From Candidatus Krumholzibacteriia bacterium (lineage in GTDB: Bacteria; Krumholzibacteriota; Krumholzibacteriia; LZORAL124-64-63): a DNA stretch of 12,212 bases. The notes below the pieces were generated by a model that saw nothing but the letters and a program-made list of their open reading frames with translations, was not told the DNA's origin and did no database searches. This document shows positions 6,661-12,212 of this stretch, piece after piece. The stretch lies in NCBI GenBank assembly GCA_029935695.1, contig JAOZJV010000043.1, positions 1-12,212 on the forward strand. The letters are read 5' to 3'. Positions within the stretch are counted from its first letter, which is position 1, and the number at the start of each line of letters is the position of its first letter. The translations under genes and the position numbers were made by a program.

Positions 6661-6930
6661 ATGTCTGGTGGTAGAGGAATGGGTGGCGGCGGCCGCAGTG
6701 GTAGCGGCATGGGACAAGGGGGCGGACAAGGGTCCGCCGGTGGCGGTGGCGGTCGTAACCATGGTGGAGGTTTTGGTGCCGGAGGCCAGTGTATCTGTGC
6801 CGGATGCGGCAAGAAAGTGCCTCATCAGAGAGGCCAGAAATGTACTGACCTGAAGTGTCCCGATTGTGGACGCACCATGATTCGCGAGGAACTGCTGAAC
6901 AGCAAAAAAAAGAAAGGTGACAAATCGTGA
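6661..6930 (+). CDS. Gly-rich protein with C-terminal zinc-ribbon-like Cys motif
   Basis: This 89-residue protein has two parts. Residues 1-42 are nearly all Gly, Ser, Arg and Met with a few His and Asn (MSGGRGMGGGGRSGSGMGQG and on), probably disordered. Residues 43-75 hold six cysteines: C44, C46, C49, C61, C66 and C69, in CICAGCGKKVPHQRGQKC followed by LKCPDCG. The segment C-x2-CG-K-VPHQRG---C---KCP-CG-x-M-RE is recurrent in small proteins encoded beside DUF5320 and NifX genes in anaerobes. It probably forms a zinc ribbon or another metal site. The tail is Lys-rich. AGGAGA lies 5 nt upstream of the ATG. The stop TGA overlaps the GTG start of the NifX-like gene that follows. The low-complexity N-terminus parallels the preceding DUF5320 protein and suggests the two may interact. 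Confidence 0.8.
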   Translation: MSGGRGMGGGGRSGSGMGQGGGQGSAGGGGGRNHGGGFGAGGQCICAGCGKKVPHQRGQKCTDLKCPDCGRTMIREELLNSKKKKGDKS

Positions 6931-7298
6931 AACGAACTTTTGCTATCCCCACCATGGGTGGTAAATCCTGTGCCCATTTTGGTCATTGCCAGAGTTTTGC
7001 CGTCGTCCAGGTTGATGGCGCCGATGTTGGCAAAGTCCAGTTCATGGATCCGCCGGCCCACCAACCGGGAACTTATCCCCGTTACCTGGCCGATCAGGGC
7101 GTAAATATCGTTATTGCCGGAGGAATGGGTGTCATGGCTCAAAACCTCTTTCGCGAAAACAACATAGAGGTCCACATGGGGGTTGGCGAAGAAGAACCTG
7201 GATTTCTGGTGGAGCAATTTCTCAATAACGAACTTAAGACAGGCGAAAATCTCTGCAATCACGATACCGACGACCACGTACCCAACTGCGGGGGTTGA
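6927..7298 (+). CDS. NifX/NifB-type iron-molybdenum cofactor-binding-domain protein, Cys-containing
   Basis: This 123-residue protein is a single NifX-like domain (dinitrogenase Fe-Mo cofactor-binding fold). It shows SCAHFGHCQSFAVVQVD (C15, H17, H20, C21), DPPAHQPGTYPRYLADQGVN (about 41-60), the glycine-rich IVIAGGMGVMAQNLF (61-75) and NNELKTGENLCNHD (about 100-113). Extra cysteines near the end (C110, C121 in PNCGG) could provide additional ligands. Proteins of this fold bind metal-sulfur clusters or cofactor precursors; in Desulfovibrio the related ORP holds a Mo-Cu-sulfide cluster non-covalently. No nif structural genes are nearby, so a nitrogenase role is not supported. The start is GTG (6927-6929), overlapping the preceding TGA by 4 bp, so translational coupling is likely. 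It differs from the two NifX-like proteins at the end of the operon by its Cys content. Confidence 0.88.
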   Translation: MKRTFAIPTMGGKSCAHFGHCQSFAVVQVDGADVGKVQFMDPPAHQPGTYPRYLADQGVNIVIAGGMGVMAQNLFRENNIEVHMGVGEEEPGFLVEQFLNNELKTGENLCNHDTDDHVPNCGG

Positions 7299-7301
7299 TC
7301 C

Positions 7302-8168
7302 TTGAAAGTTGCAATAGCAAGCGGCAAGGGAGGTACCGGAAAAACCACTTTGGCGACCAACCTGGCTATGTTTCTGGCCCTGAACGAACCGACCGTACTG
7401 GTGGACCTTGATGTTGAGGAACCCAACTCGGGATTGTTCATCCGGGGTGAACCCGTTCATGAAGAGGCCAAGAACAAGATGATTCCCGTTTGGCGGGAAG
7501 ACAATTGCAGCCTCTGCGGGAATTGCCAGGAAGTGTGCAACTTCAACGCGATTCTGAAAATGGGACCCAGCATCATGGTCTTCCCTGAACTGTGTCACGG
7601 GTGTTATGCCTGTGCCGGGCTCTGCCCCACTTCATCGCTGACCATGCAACCTAAAAAGATGGGTGACCTGAAGCATGAGCGGATCGGTAATCTCGATTTC
7701 ATCGAAAGCCGCCTGATGATCAGTGAAGAGCAGGCTGTTCCCCTGATCAAACAAACCATCGATTACGTCGACAACCTGTTCTCCGACGAGACCTTAAAAA
7801 TTTTCGACTCGCCGCCGGGTACCTCCTGCCCTGTTATCGAGGCAACCCGAGGAGTTGATCTGGTGTTGCTGGTCACCGAACCCACGCCGTTCGGACTGCA
7901 TGACCTGAAGCTGGCAGTCGATACGGTTCGACAACTGGGTAAGGAATTCGCCGTGGTGCTTAACAGGTACGGAATCGGTGATGACCAGGTGGAGCGATAT
8001 TGCGCCGATGAGGAAATAAATCTTCTGGCACGAATCCCCAACAGCCGCCGGGTCGCCGAAATCTACGCCTCAGGCGGGCTGCTGTACCAAAGTGTTCCTG
8101 AGGTTGCCACCGCCGTGGAAGAAATCGCTGATTTCATCCGATCGCGAAGGAAGGAGGTTCTCTCATGA
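7302..8168 (+). CDS. MinD-superfamily P-loop ATPase with inserted ferredoxin domain (first of pair)
   Basis: This 288-residue protein has a deviant Walker A GKGGTGKTT (8-16) with the signature lysine, VLVDLDVEEPN (32-42) and switch II DSPPGTSC (169-176). Between strands an inserted two-cluster ferredoxin supplies C69, C72, C75, C79 and C98, C101, C104, C108 (CxxCxxCxxxC twice), which would bind two 4Fe-4S clusters. This architecture is the MinD-like ATPase group (COG1149) linked to ORP in Desulfovibrio, comparable in outline to ApbC/NBP35 cluster carriers. An inferred role is ATP-driven, electron-coupled loading or release of a metal cluster on the NifX-like partners. The start is TTG (7302-7304) with GGGGG about 7 nt upstream. 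It overlaps the second MinD-like gene by 4 bp (ATGA), so the two are probably made in equal amounts and may form a heterodimer. Confidence 0.92.
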   Translation: MKVAIASGKGGTGKTTLATNLAMFLALNEPTVLVDLDVEEPNSGLFIRGEPVHEEAKNKMIPVWREDNCSLCGNCQEVCNFNAILKMGPSIMVFPELCHGCYACAGLCPTSSLTMQPKKMGDLKHERIGNLDFIESRLMISEEQAVPLIKQTIDYVDNLFSDETLKIFDSPPGTSCPVIEATRGVDLVLLVTEPTPFGLHDLKLAVDTVRQLGKEFAVVLNRYGIGDDQVERYCADEEINLLARIPNSRRVAEIYASGGLLYQSVPEVATAVEEIADFIRSRRKEVLS

Positions 8169-9043
8169 AGGAGATCGTAGTCATTTCCGGAAAAGGGGGA
8201 ACCGGCAAAACTTCTTTGACCGCCTCCTTTGCTGTGCTCGCCGGCGAGAACCTGGTCGTGGCTGACTGTGATGTTGATGCGGCGGATATGCATATTCTGC
8301 TGAAACCGGATTTTGCCTGGTCCGAAGAATTCTATAGTGGCGAACTGGCAATCATCGACCAGGAGCTGTGCACGGTTTGCGGGGACTGTGCCGCAGTCTG
8401 CCAATACGACGCCATCCCTGTGGTGGACGGACGTTACGTGGTTGACGAGATCGGCTGCGAAGGATGCGGTTACTGCGCCCGGATCTGTCCGACCGAAGCA
8501 ATCACCAATATCCCCCAAAACGTGGGCAATTGGTACCGATCGAAAATCCGGACCGGTGCCACCATGGTTCACGCCCGTCTGAATATTGGAGCCGACAACT
8601 CAGGCAAACTGGTGGCCAAGGTCAAAAATGAGGCCAAAGAGGAAGCGAAACGAGCCGGCAAAAACCTGATCCTGGTTGACGGTTCACCCGGTGTGGGCTG
8701 TCCAGTGGTTTCCTCTCTTTCGGGGGCATCGCTTGTGGTGCTGGTCACCGAACCGACTATTTCAGGCCTGCACGATTTGCGGCGTGTCCATGAACTGGTG
8801 AAGATGTTTGATCTGCCCTCGGGCTGCATCGTCAACAAAGCTGACCTGAACCACGAGGTGCTGAACGACCTTCGTCAATTCCTGGACGAAGAAGGTATCG
8901 TCCCACTGTCTGAAATTCCCTACAACGAGAAATTTACCGAGGCAATCACCGCCGGCAGAACTATCGTGGAACATGATTCGGATCTGGCAAAAACAGTTAG
9001 TAGCAGCTGGCATAAAATTATGAAACTTGTCGAAAACGACTGA
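8165..9043 (+). CDS. MinD-superfamily P-loop ATPase with inserted ferredoxin domain (second of pair)
   Basis: This 292-residue protein is a paralogue of its upstream neighbour with the same layout: Walker A GKGGTGKTS (9-17), VADCDVDAADMHILL (32-46), ferredoxin cysteines C69, C72, C75, C79 and C98, C101, C104, C108 at identical positions, and DGSPGVGCP (172-180). It differs in a longer charged helix (KVKNEAKEEAKRAGKN, about 152-167) and in the DADMH motif, where the first has EEPNS. The conserved pairing of the two types is known from ORP-type loci. The start ATG overlaps the preceding stop, and AAGGAGG precedes it by about 6 nt. A 51-bp gap with potential RNA structure separates it from the next NifX-like gene. 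Cytosolic location is expected. Confidence 0.92.
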   Translation: MKEIVVISGKGGTGKTSLTASFAVLAGENLVVADCDVDAADMHILLKPDFAWSEEFYSGELAIIDQELCTVCGDCAAVCQYDAIPVVDGRYVVDEIGCEGCGYCARICPTEAITNIPQNVGNWYRSKIRTGATMVHARLNIGADNSGKLVAKVKNEAKEEAKRAGKNLILVDGSPGVGCPVVSSLSGASLVVLVTEPTISGLHDLRRVHELVKMFDLPSGCIVNKADLNHEVLNDLRQFLDEEGIVPLSEIPYNEKFTEAITAGRTIVEHDSDLAKTVSSSWHKIMKLVEND

Positions 9044-9047
9044 AACC

Positions 9048-9088
9048 GGGGGAAGGATTCCAATCCGGATCTCCCCTAAAATTAGGAG
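9048..9088 (+). promoter_or_regulatory. Possible intercistronic RNA structure masking a ribosome binding site
   Basis: In the 51-bp gap GGAT (9055-9058) can pair with ATCC (9063-9066), with GGGG and CCCC (9073-9076) outside it. Alternatively CTCC (9071-9074) and TAA can pair with TTA and GGAG (9085-9088), covering the AGGAG of the next gene. The two forms share the CCCC bases and would exclude each other. This was found by eye without energy calculation. A T-run is absent, so termination is unlikely. Confidence 0.25.
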
Positions 9089-9094
9089 AAGGAA

Positions 9095-9442
9095 ATGAAA
9101 CTGATTTTTACAGCCCAAGGTACAGAATGGGAATCTGCTATGGATGCCCGCTTCGGACGAACTCGGTATTTCTTCGTTTACGACGAAGAGAGCAAGGACG
9201 TCCAGATCTATGATAACGCCGCCATCGAAAATGAGGCCCACGGTGCAGGACCCAAAACAGCTCAAAAACTGGTTGAATTCGGAGCCAAGGTTCTGATCAC
9301 AGGAAACGGTCCCGGAGGAAACGCTGGTACGGTTCTGAAGACCACGGGTGTGGAGATTTTCGTTGGCGCAGGTGAGATGACCATTCGTGAAGCCTATGAC
9401 GCTTATCTGAACGGATCCTTGAAAAAATTCCAGGGCGTGTAG
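9095..9442 (+). CDS. NifX-like / ORP-like cofactor-binding protein without cysteines
   Basis: This 115-residue single-domain protein has the fold signature DARFGRTRYFFVYDEES (about 17-33), then GAGPKTAQKLVEFGAKVLIT (51-70) and the loop GNGPGGNAGTVLKTTGVEIF (71-89). These fit the NifX/dinitrogenase cofactor-binding family and are close in length to the Desulfovibrio orange protein (about 12 kDa). There are no cysteines and only one His (H49, in EAHGAG), so any metal cluster would have to be held non-covalently, as is reported for ORP. This fits an ORP-like role, but I cannot show that it binds Mo or Cu. AGGAGAAGGA precedes the ATG by a few nucleotides. It follows the two ferredoxin-MinD ATPases and is 3 nt from the final gene. 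Confidence 0.85.
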   Translation: MKLIFTAQGTEWESAMDARFGRTRYFFVYDEESKDVQIYDNAAIENEAHGAGPKTAQKLVEFGAKVLITGNGPGGNAGTVLKTTGVEIFVGAGEMTIREAYDAYLNGSLKKFQGV

Positions 9443-9445
9443 CCC

Positions 9446-9844
9446 ATGGAAAAACTACGTGTAGCAACTGCATCCGACGATGGTGAGAATTTCGTGGATC
9501 GCCATTTTGGAGATGCCGAATTTTTTCACGTGTACGATGTTTCTCCCGAGGGCATCGAATTCATTCTGGCCGTAGAGAACAAAACAGAGGAAGAAGAGGG
9601 GCACGCCGATCCGAAAAAAGCCAAAGGTATTGTCGGTATCCTGAAAAAACAGGGAGTACAAGTAGGCTTGACTCGGGCCTTTGGTCCCAATATCAAGCGA
9701 ATAAAATCAAAGATCGTCTGTGTCCTGACAGCTCGTAAGGCCGTTTCCGATGGGCTGGAGCTGATTCAGGAAAACTATGATACCGTTGTTGCGGAATGGG
9801 ACAAAGGAGAAGACAGACATTTCCTGAATCTGAAGCGTGAATAA
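9446..9844 (+). CDS. NifX-family protein, last gene of the operon
   Basis: This 132-residue protein begins MEKLRVATASDDGENFVDRH, then FGDAEFFHVYDV, the usual NifX opening with VDRHFGDAEFF. It contains a charged acidic loop (NKTEEEEGHADP, about 45-56), followed by the second half of the fold (KAKGIVGILKKQGVQVGLTR, AFGPNIKRI). The C-terminus is longer than in the preceding NifX-like protein. One cysteine (C92) and a few His are present. It is probably a cofactor carrier or regulator of cluster flow; a direct role is unproven. The ATG is only 3 nt after the previous TAG and no strong ribosome binding site is visible, so reinitiation or coupling is likely. A tiny stem GGGC/GCCC (9433-9445) spans the junction. 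Its stop lies 35 bp from the convergent oxidoreductase stop. Confidence 0.85.
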   Translation: MEKLRVATASDDGENFVDRHFGDAEFFHVYDVSPEGIEFILAVENKTEEEEGHADPKKAKGIVGILKKQGVQVGLTRAFGPNIKRIKSKIVCVLTARKAVSDGLELIQENYDTVVAEWDKGEDRHFLNLKRE

Positions 9845-9879
9845 ACAAGGATCTATCCGTTTCCTCATACAGCCACCGA

Positions 9880-11736
9880 TCAGATCCTATTGCAAATCCG
9901 ATAAGCATCGGCGATTGCGTCCTCGGCGTTGCCCACGTGACGGGCGTCTCCGATCATGTAAAAAGGCACGGCTCCATCGATTTGTTCCATGAGTTCATTC
10001 CTGCTTTTCATACCCGTTGCCACTACAATCAAATCAACATCCTCGAACACAACCTGTTCTTCTTCCCGCAAAGCATACACCGTTCGTTCTTCAATACGCT
10101 GGATATGAGTCCGGTCGCTGAACCTTGTTCCGTTTTCCGTCATGATTTTCAGGGATAACTTTTTTGCTATCATCTCCATGTCTTCGCCGAAATCGGTCGT
10201 CCGTTTCACGATGGTGATACGGTTTCCGCGGGGAATCAATGCCGTAGCCACATCAACACCGATCAGACCACCGCCAATGATCAGCACATGCTGGTCGCGC
10301 GGCAACTCTTTATCAGCCAAAATATCAGCTCCACGGAAATCATGGAGCCCGGGAATGGACGGAACTTTCGGCTGGGAACCTGTCGCCACAATCACCACAT
10401 TGTGGCCTATTACATCTGCTGCATTGGCCTTCCTGGCCGTGGGGACGATTTTCCTGCGCTGCAGCTCTTCCTGAAAATATGGTACGAGGCGTTTCATTGA
10501 CTGTTTGTGAGGTGTAAGTGGAGCGAGATTGAACTGACCGCCGAGCTGCTCGTTCTCGAACAGATCAACCGTGTGTCCCCGGTCGAACAGCGTGACGGCC
10601 GCCTGCATTCCTGCCAGACCGCCACCAACCACAGCCACCCGAAGCATGCAGTGCGCAGGTTCGATGGAGAGATGCTCATGACCCACTTCCGGATTCACCA
10701 GACATTTCAGCCCTGTGCCTGATTTCACACCACCGAGACAACCTTCGGCGCACGCAAGGCATGGACGAATTGGTCCCGTTGTCTTGTTCAGTACCTTCCC
10801 CACAAAATCGGGATCTGCAACCAGGGCACGCCCGACTGCCAGATAACATCCCGGCATATTTTTTTCCAGTTTTTGTGCAGTATCCGCATCGTCAATACGG
10901 CCCACCGCAACCACCGGTAAATGGGCCTCCTTGTGGATTGTTTCAGCCATGGCCCATGTCTTGCCCCGGGGAACAAACATGTGCTGAAAGTACCAGGGAG
11001 GCGTGCTGCACACAGTACCTGCCGATACGTGCACCGCTGCTACATTGTGTTTTTTTAGTTCCTTGGCCAGAGCGACCGATTCCTCGAGTTCGATTCCCCC
11101 CGAGACCATTTCGGCTCCGCTGATGCGAACGATCACCGGTAAGTCCACCGCCCCTGCCACAGCATCGACCACCTCCAGGGGAAAGCGGGAACGGCCAGTG
11201 AAGTCGCCCCCATATTCGTCTTGGCGATCGTTGACCAAGGGAGACAGAAATTGAGCCAACAGATAACCGTGGCCCAGCTGCAGCTCCAGGATGTCAAAGC
11301 CGGCTGACACCGCATTCCGGGCCGCGGACACGAAGAGATCCCGGACCGCAGCCATGTCCTTTTTGTCCATTTTTTTCGGCTGGGCTCCACCCGACTCGCA
11401 AGCCTTATCCGTAGAGGAAAGAAATACATTGTCCGGAATTCGCGGATTGGCCATGCGGCCCGGATGGTTCAGATGCGCGATGGCCCTGGCTCCACCCTCG
11501 TGAATAACACCAACCAGCTGCTTCAGACCGGAAATCTTGTCATCACCGTCGATCCCCATCTGGGCCGGAATCTCACGCAGTCCCGAATGCAGGTAGAAAG
11601 GTTCCGGGATCACTGCTCCTACATGACGTGCACGCTTCCGGTAATAGGCAAGGTGCTTGACAGTCACGAGTCCATCACGATCGCAATAGCCGGTCTTAAT
11701 GGGTGCGAAAATATACGGATTTCTCAGTTTCAACAT
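9880..11736 (-). CDS. Old yellow enzyme-type Fe-S flavoprotein, 2,4-dienoyl-CoA reductase-like
   Basis: This 618-residue protein has an N-terminal FMN barrel (1-320) with HLNHPGRMANP (88-98), LGHGYLLAQFLSPLVNDRQD (154-173; Y158 is the likely proton donor) and DEYGG. A 4Fe-4S motif follows: C326, C329, C333 and C345 in RPCLACAEGC and LKCLVNPEVG. Then come the FAD and NAD(P)H Rossmann parts, VAVVGGGLAGMQAA (367-380) and VLIIGGGLIGVDVA (484-497), with VIVATGSQP between them. This is the order in bacterial 2,4-dienoyl-CoA reductase and related enoate reductases, which pass electrons from NAD(P)H via FAD, Fe-S and FMN to an unsaturated substrate. The true substrate is not shown. I chose the ATG at 11734-11736 over one 45 bp upstream because AGGAGA lies 6 nt before it and the family motif LKLRNPYIFAPIKTGYCDRD starts there. 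It lies 51 bp after the radical SAM gene and is probably co-transcribed with it. Confidence 0.92.
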   Translation of the reverse strand: MLKLRNPYIFAPIKTGYCDRDGLVTVKHLAYYRKRARHVGAVIPEPFYLHSGLREIPAQMGIDGDDKISGLKQLVGVIHEGGARAIAHLNHPGRMANPRIPDNVFLSSTDKACESGGAQPKKMDKKDMAAVRDLFVSAARNAVSAGFDILELQLGHGYLLAQFLSPLVNDRQDEYGGDFTGRSRFPLEVVDAVAGAVDLPVIVRISGAEMVSGGIELEESVALAKELKKHNVAAVHVSAGTVCSTPPWYFQHMFVPRGKTWAMAETIHKEAHLPVVAVGRIDDADTAQKLEKNMPGCYLAVGRALVADPDFVGKVLNKTTGPIRPCLACAEGCLGGVKSGTGLKCLVNPEVGHEHLSIEPAHCMLRVAVVGGGLAGMQAAVTLFDRGHTVDLFENEQLGGQFNLAPLTPHKQSMKRLVPYFQEELQRRKIVPTARKANAADVIGHNVVIVATGSQPKVPSIPGLHDFRGADILADKELPRDQHVLIIGGGLIGVDVATALIPRGNRITIVKRTTDFGEDMEMIAKKLSLKIMTENGTRFSDRTHIQRIEERTVYALREEEQVVFEDVDLIVVATGMKSRNELMEQIDGAVPFYMIGDARHVGNAEDAIADAYRICNRI

Positions 11737-11787
11737 GAAACTCTCCTGTCGCCGGTTTTCGGGGACTTCAGCAGCCCTCAACGGAGC

Positions 11788-12212
11788 TCACCATTTTTTA
11801 GGTTTGCGCAAATAATACCTGTGTCCGTTATAGTCGGTTTCCAAAAGACGGTTTTCGCTCAACAGCTCCTCCACCAGAGACCAGGAAGCTCCCGTTCGGT
11901 CCAGGAGTTCCTTTACGGCTGCGGAACGCATGGGATGCACTGCCGTGGTGGCCAGAAGGCTTTCCTGTGGATCACCCGCCGCGGAAAATGAATTTCCTTC
12001 ATAACCCATCAGGTATTCCACTTCCGCCAAGTGCTCGGTTAGGACATCATGAGCTCGGACCAGGGATTCGGCTTCAGGGGGCCGAACCCACTTTGCCACG
12101 GGCGGCCGCGTCGGCACGGAAAGATAGGCCCGATCCGGCTTAAGAGAGGAAAGGAATTCCGCCGTGCCGACAGTTTGAGCCGTGGCGTCATTCACACCGG
12201 CTACCAGCATTT
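11788..12212 (-). CDS. C-terminal part of a radical SAM protein (COG0731-like)
   Basis: About 141 residues are visible; the N-terminus with the CxxxCxxC cluster motif is outside the window, so the ATG at 12208-12210 is an internal methionine. The remaining sequence, LVAGVNDATAQTVGTAEFLS followed by LKPDRAYLSVPTRPPVAKWV, then VEYLMGYEGN and TTAVHPMRSAAVKELLDRTG, is what I recall from the C-terminal half of COG0731 Fe-S oxidoreductases, related in fold to TYW1-type enzymes. The final 70 residues form a helical, winged-helix-like tail (LLSENRLLETDYNGHRYYLR). The reaction of this bacterial group is not known to me. The stop is at 11788-11790, 51 bp before the flavoenzyme start. Confidence 0.78.
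   Translation of the reverse strand, partial: MLVAGVNDATAQTVGTAEFLSSLKPDRAYLSVPTRPPVAKWVRPPEAESLVRAHDVLTEHLAEVEYLMGYEGNSFSAAGDPQESLLATTAVHPMRSAAVKELLDRTGASWSLVEELLSENRLLETDYNGHRYYLRKPKKW

Noticed and set aside
6398..6853. Plus-strand open frame of 151 codons crossing both Gly-rich genes
   Set aside because: It is a shifted frame through Gly codon runs, giving Val/Ala-rich nonsense. The frames chosen have family motifs and good ribosome binding sites.
6825..7598. Long open frame of 257 codons on the minus strand, antisense to the NifX-like and first MinD-like genes
   Set aside because: It has no recognisable domain or ribosome binding site, and the plus-strand genes it opposes have clear family motifs. 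It is a reading-frame shadow.
6927..9844. Nitrogenase cofactor assembly (nif) operon
   Set aside because: NifX-like domains alone do not imply nitrogen fixation. No nifH, D, K, E, N or full NifB radical SAM gene is present in the window.
9845..9890. GGATCT ... AGATCC inverted repeat between the convergent stop codons as a two-way terminator
   Set aside because: It has a 6-bp stem with a loop of about 27 nt and no T-run, and it overlaps the oxidoreductase stop. Too weak to call.

Overview
The window looks like chromosomal DNA of an anaerobic or facultatively anaerobic Gram-negative bacterium, most likely a sulfate- or metal-reducing member of the Desulfobacterota or deltaproteobacterial type. 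This is inferred from gene content, not from a marker gene. The indicators are two MinD-type ATPases with inserted ferredoxin domains, several NifX-like metal-cluster proteins, a DUF134 regulator, an iron-sulfur flavoenzyme of the 2,4-dienoyl-CoA reductase type, a radical SAM enzyme and a Tat-exported protein.

Left part (1-5084, all minus strand). This side carries the N-terminal end of a dimethylarginine dimethylaminohydrolase-like protein, a Tat-signal glycoside-hydrolase-like protein just upstream of it, an AAA ATPase with a C-terminal DUF4143/nuclease-like region, and a large two-module U32-family protein with two cysteine tetrads. The ATPase and U32 genes look more AT-rich than the right part and have no obvious link to the rest. 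They may have a different history.

Centre (5323-9844). A small cupin gene (minus) diverges from an eight-gene plus-strand operon. In order the operon encodes a DUF134 DNA-binding protein, a DUF5320 Gly/Arg-rich protein, a Gly-rich zinc-ribbon protein, a NifX-like protein, two ferredoxin-containing MinD ATPases in tandem, and two more NifX-like proteins. Genes overlap or lie close together and most have good ribosome binding sites. The set resembles the orange protein (ORP) system of Desulfovibrio, where NifX-fold proteins carrying a Mo-Cu cluster work with ferredoxin-MinD ATPases. A reasonable inference is assembly, storage or delivery of a metal-sulfur cluster, with DUF134 as local regulator. 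The 221-bp divergent region holds two copies of a 22-bp palindrome, one overlapping a candidate cupin promoter and one just upstream of DUF134. I consider this the most interesting new observation.

Right part (9880-12212, minus strand). A flavin/iron-sulfur oxidoreductase of the old yellow enzyme plus FAD/NAD type lies downstream of the C-terminal part of a COG0731-like radical SAM protein that runs off the window. These two probably form their own operon, which converges on the NifX/MinD operon with only 35 bp between stop codons. No RNA genes, CRISPR arrays or insertion sequences were seen.
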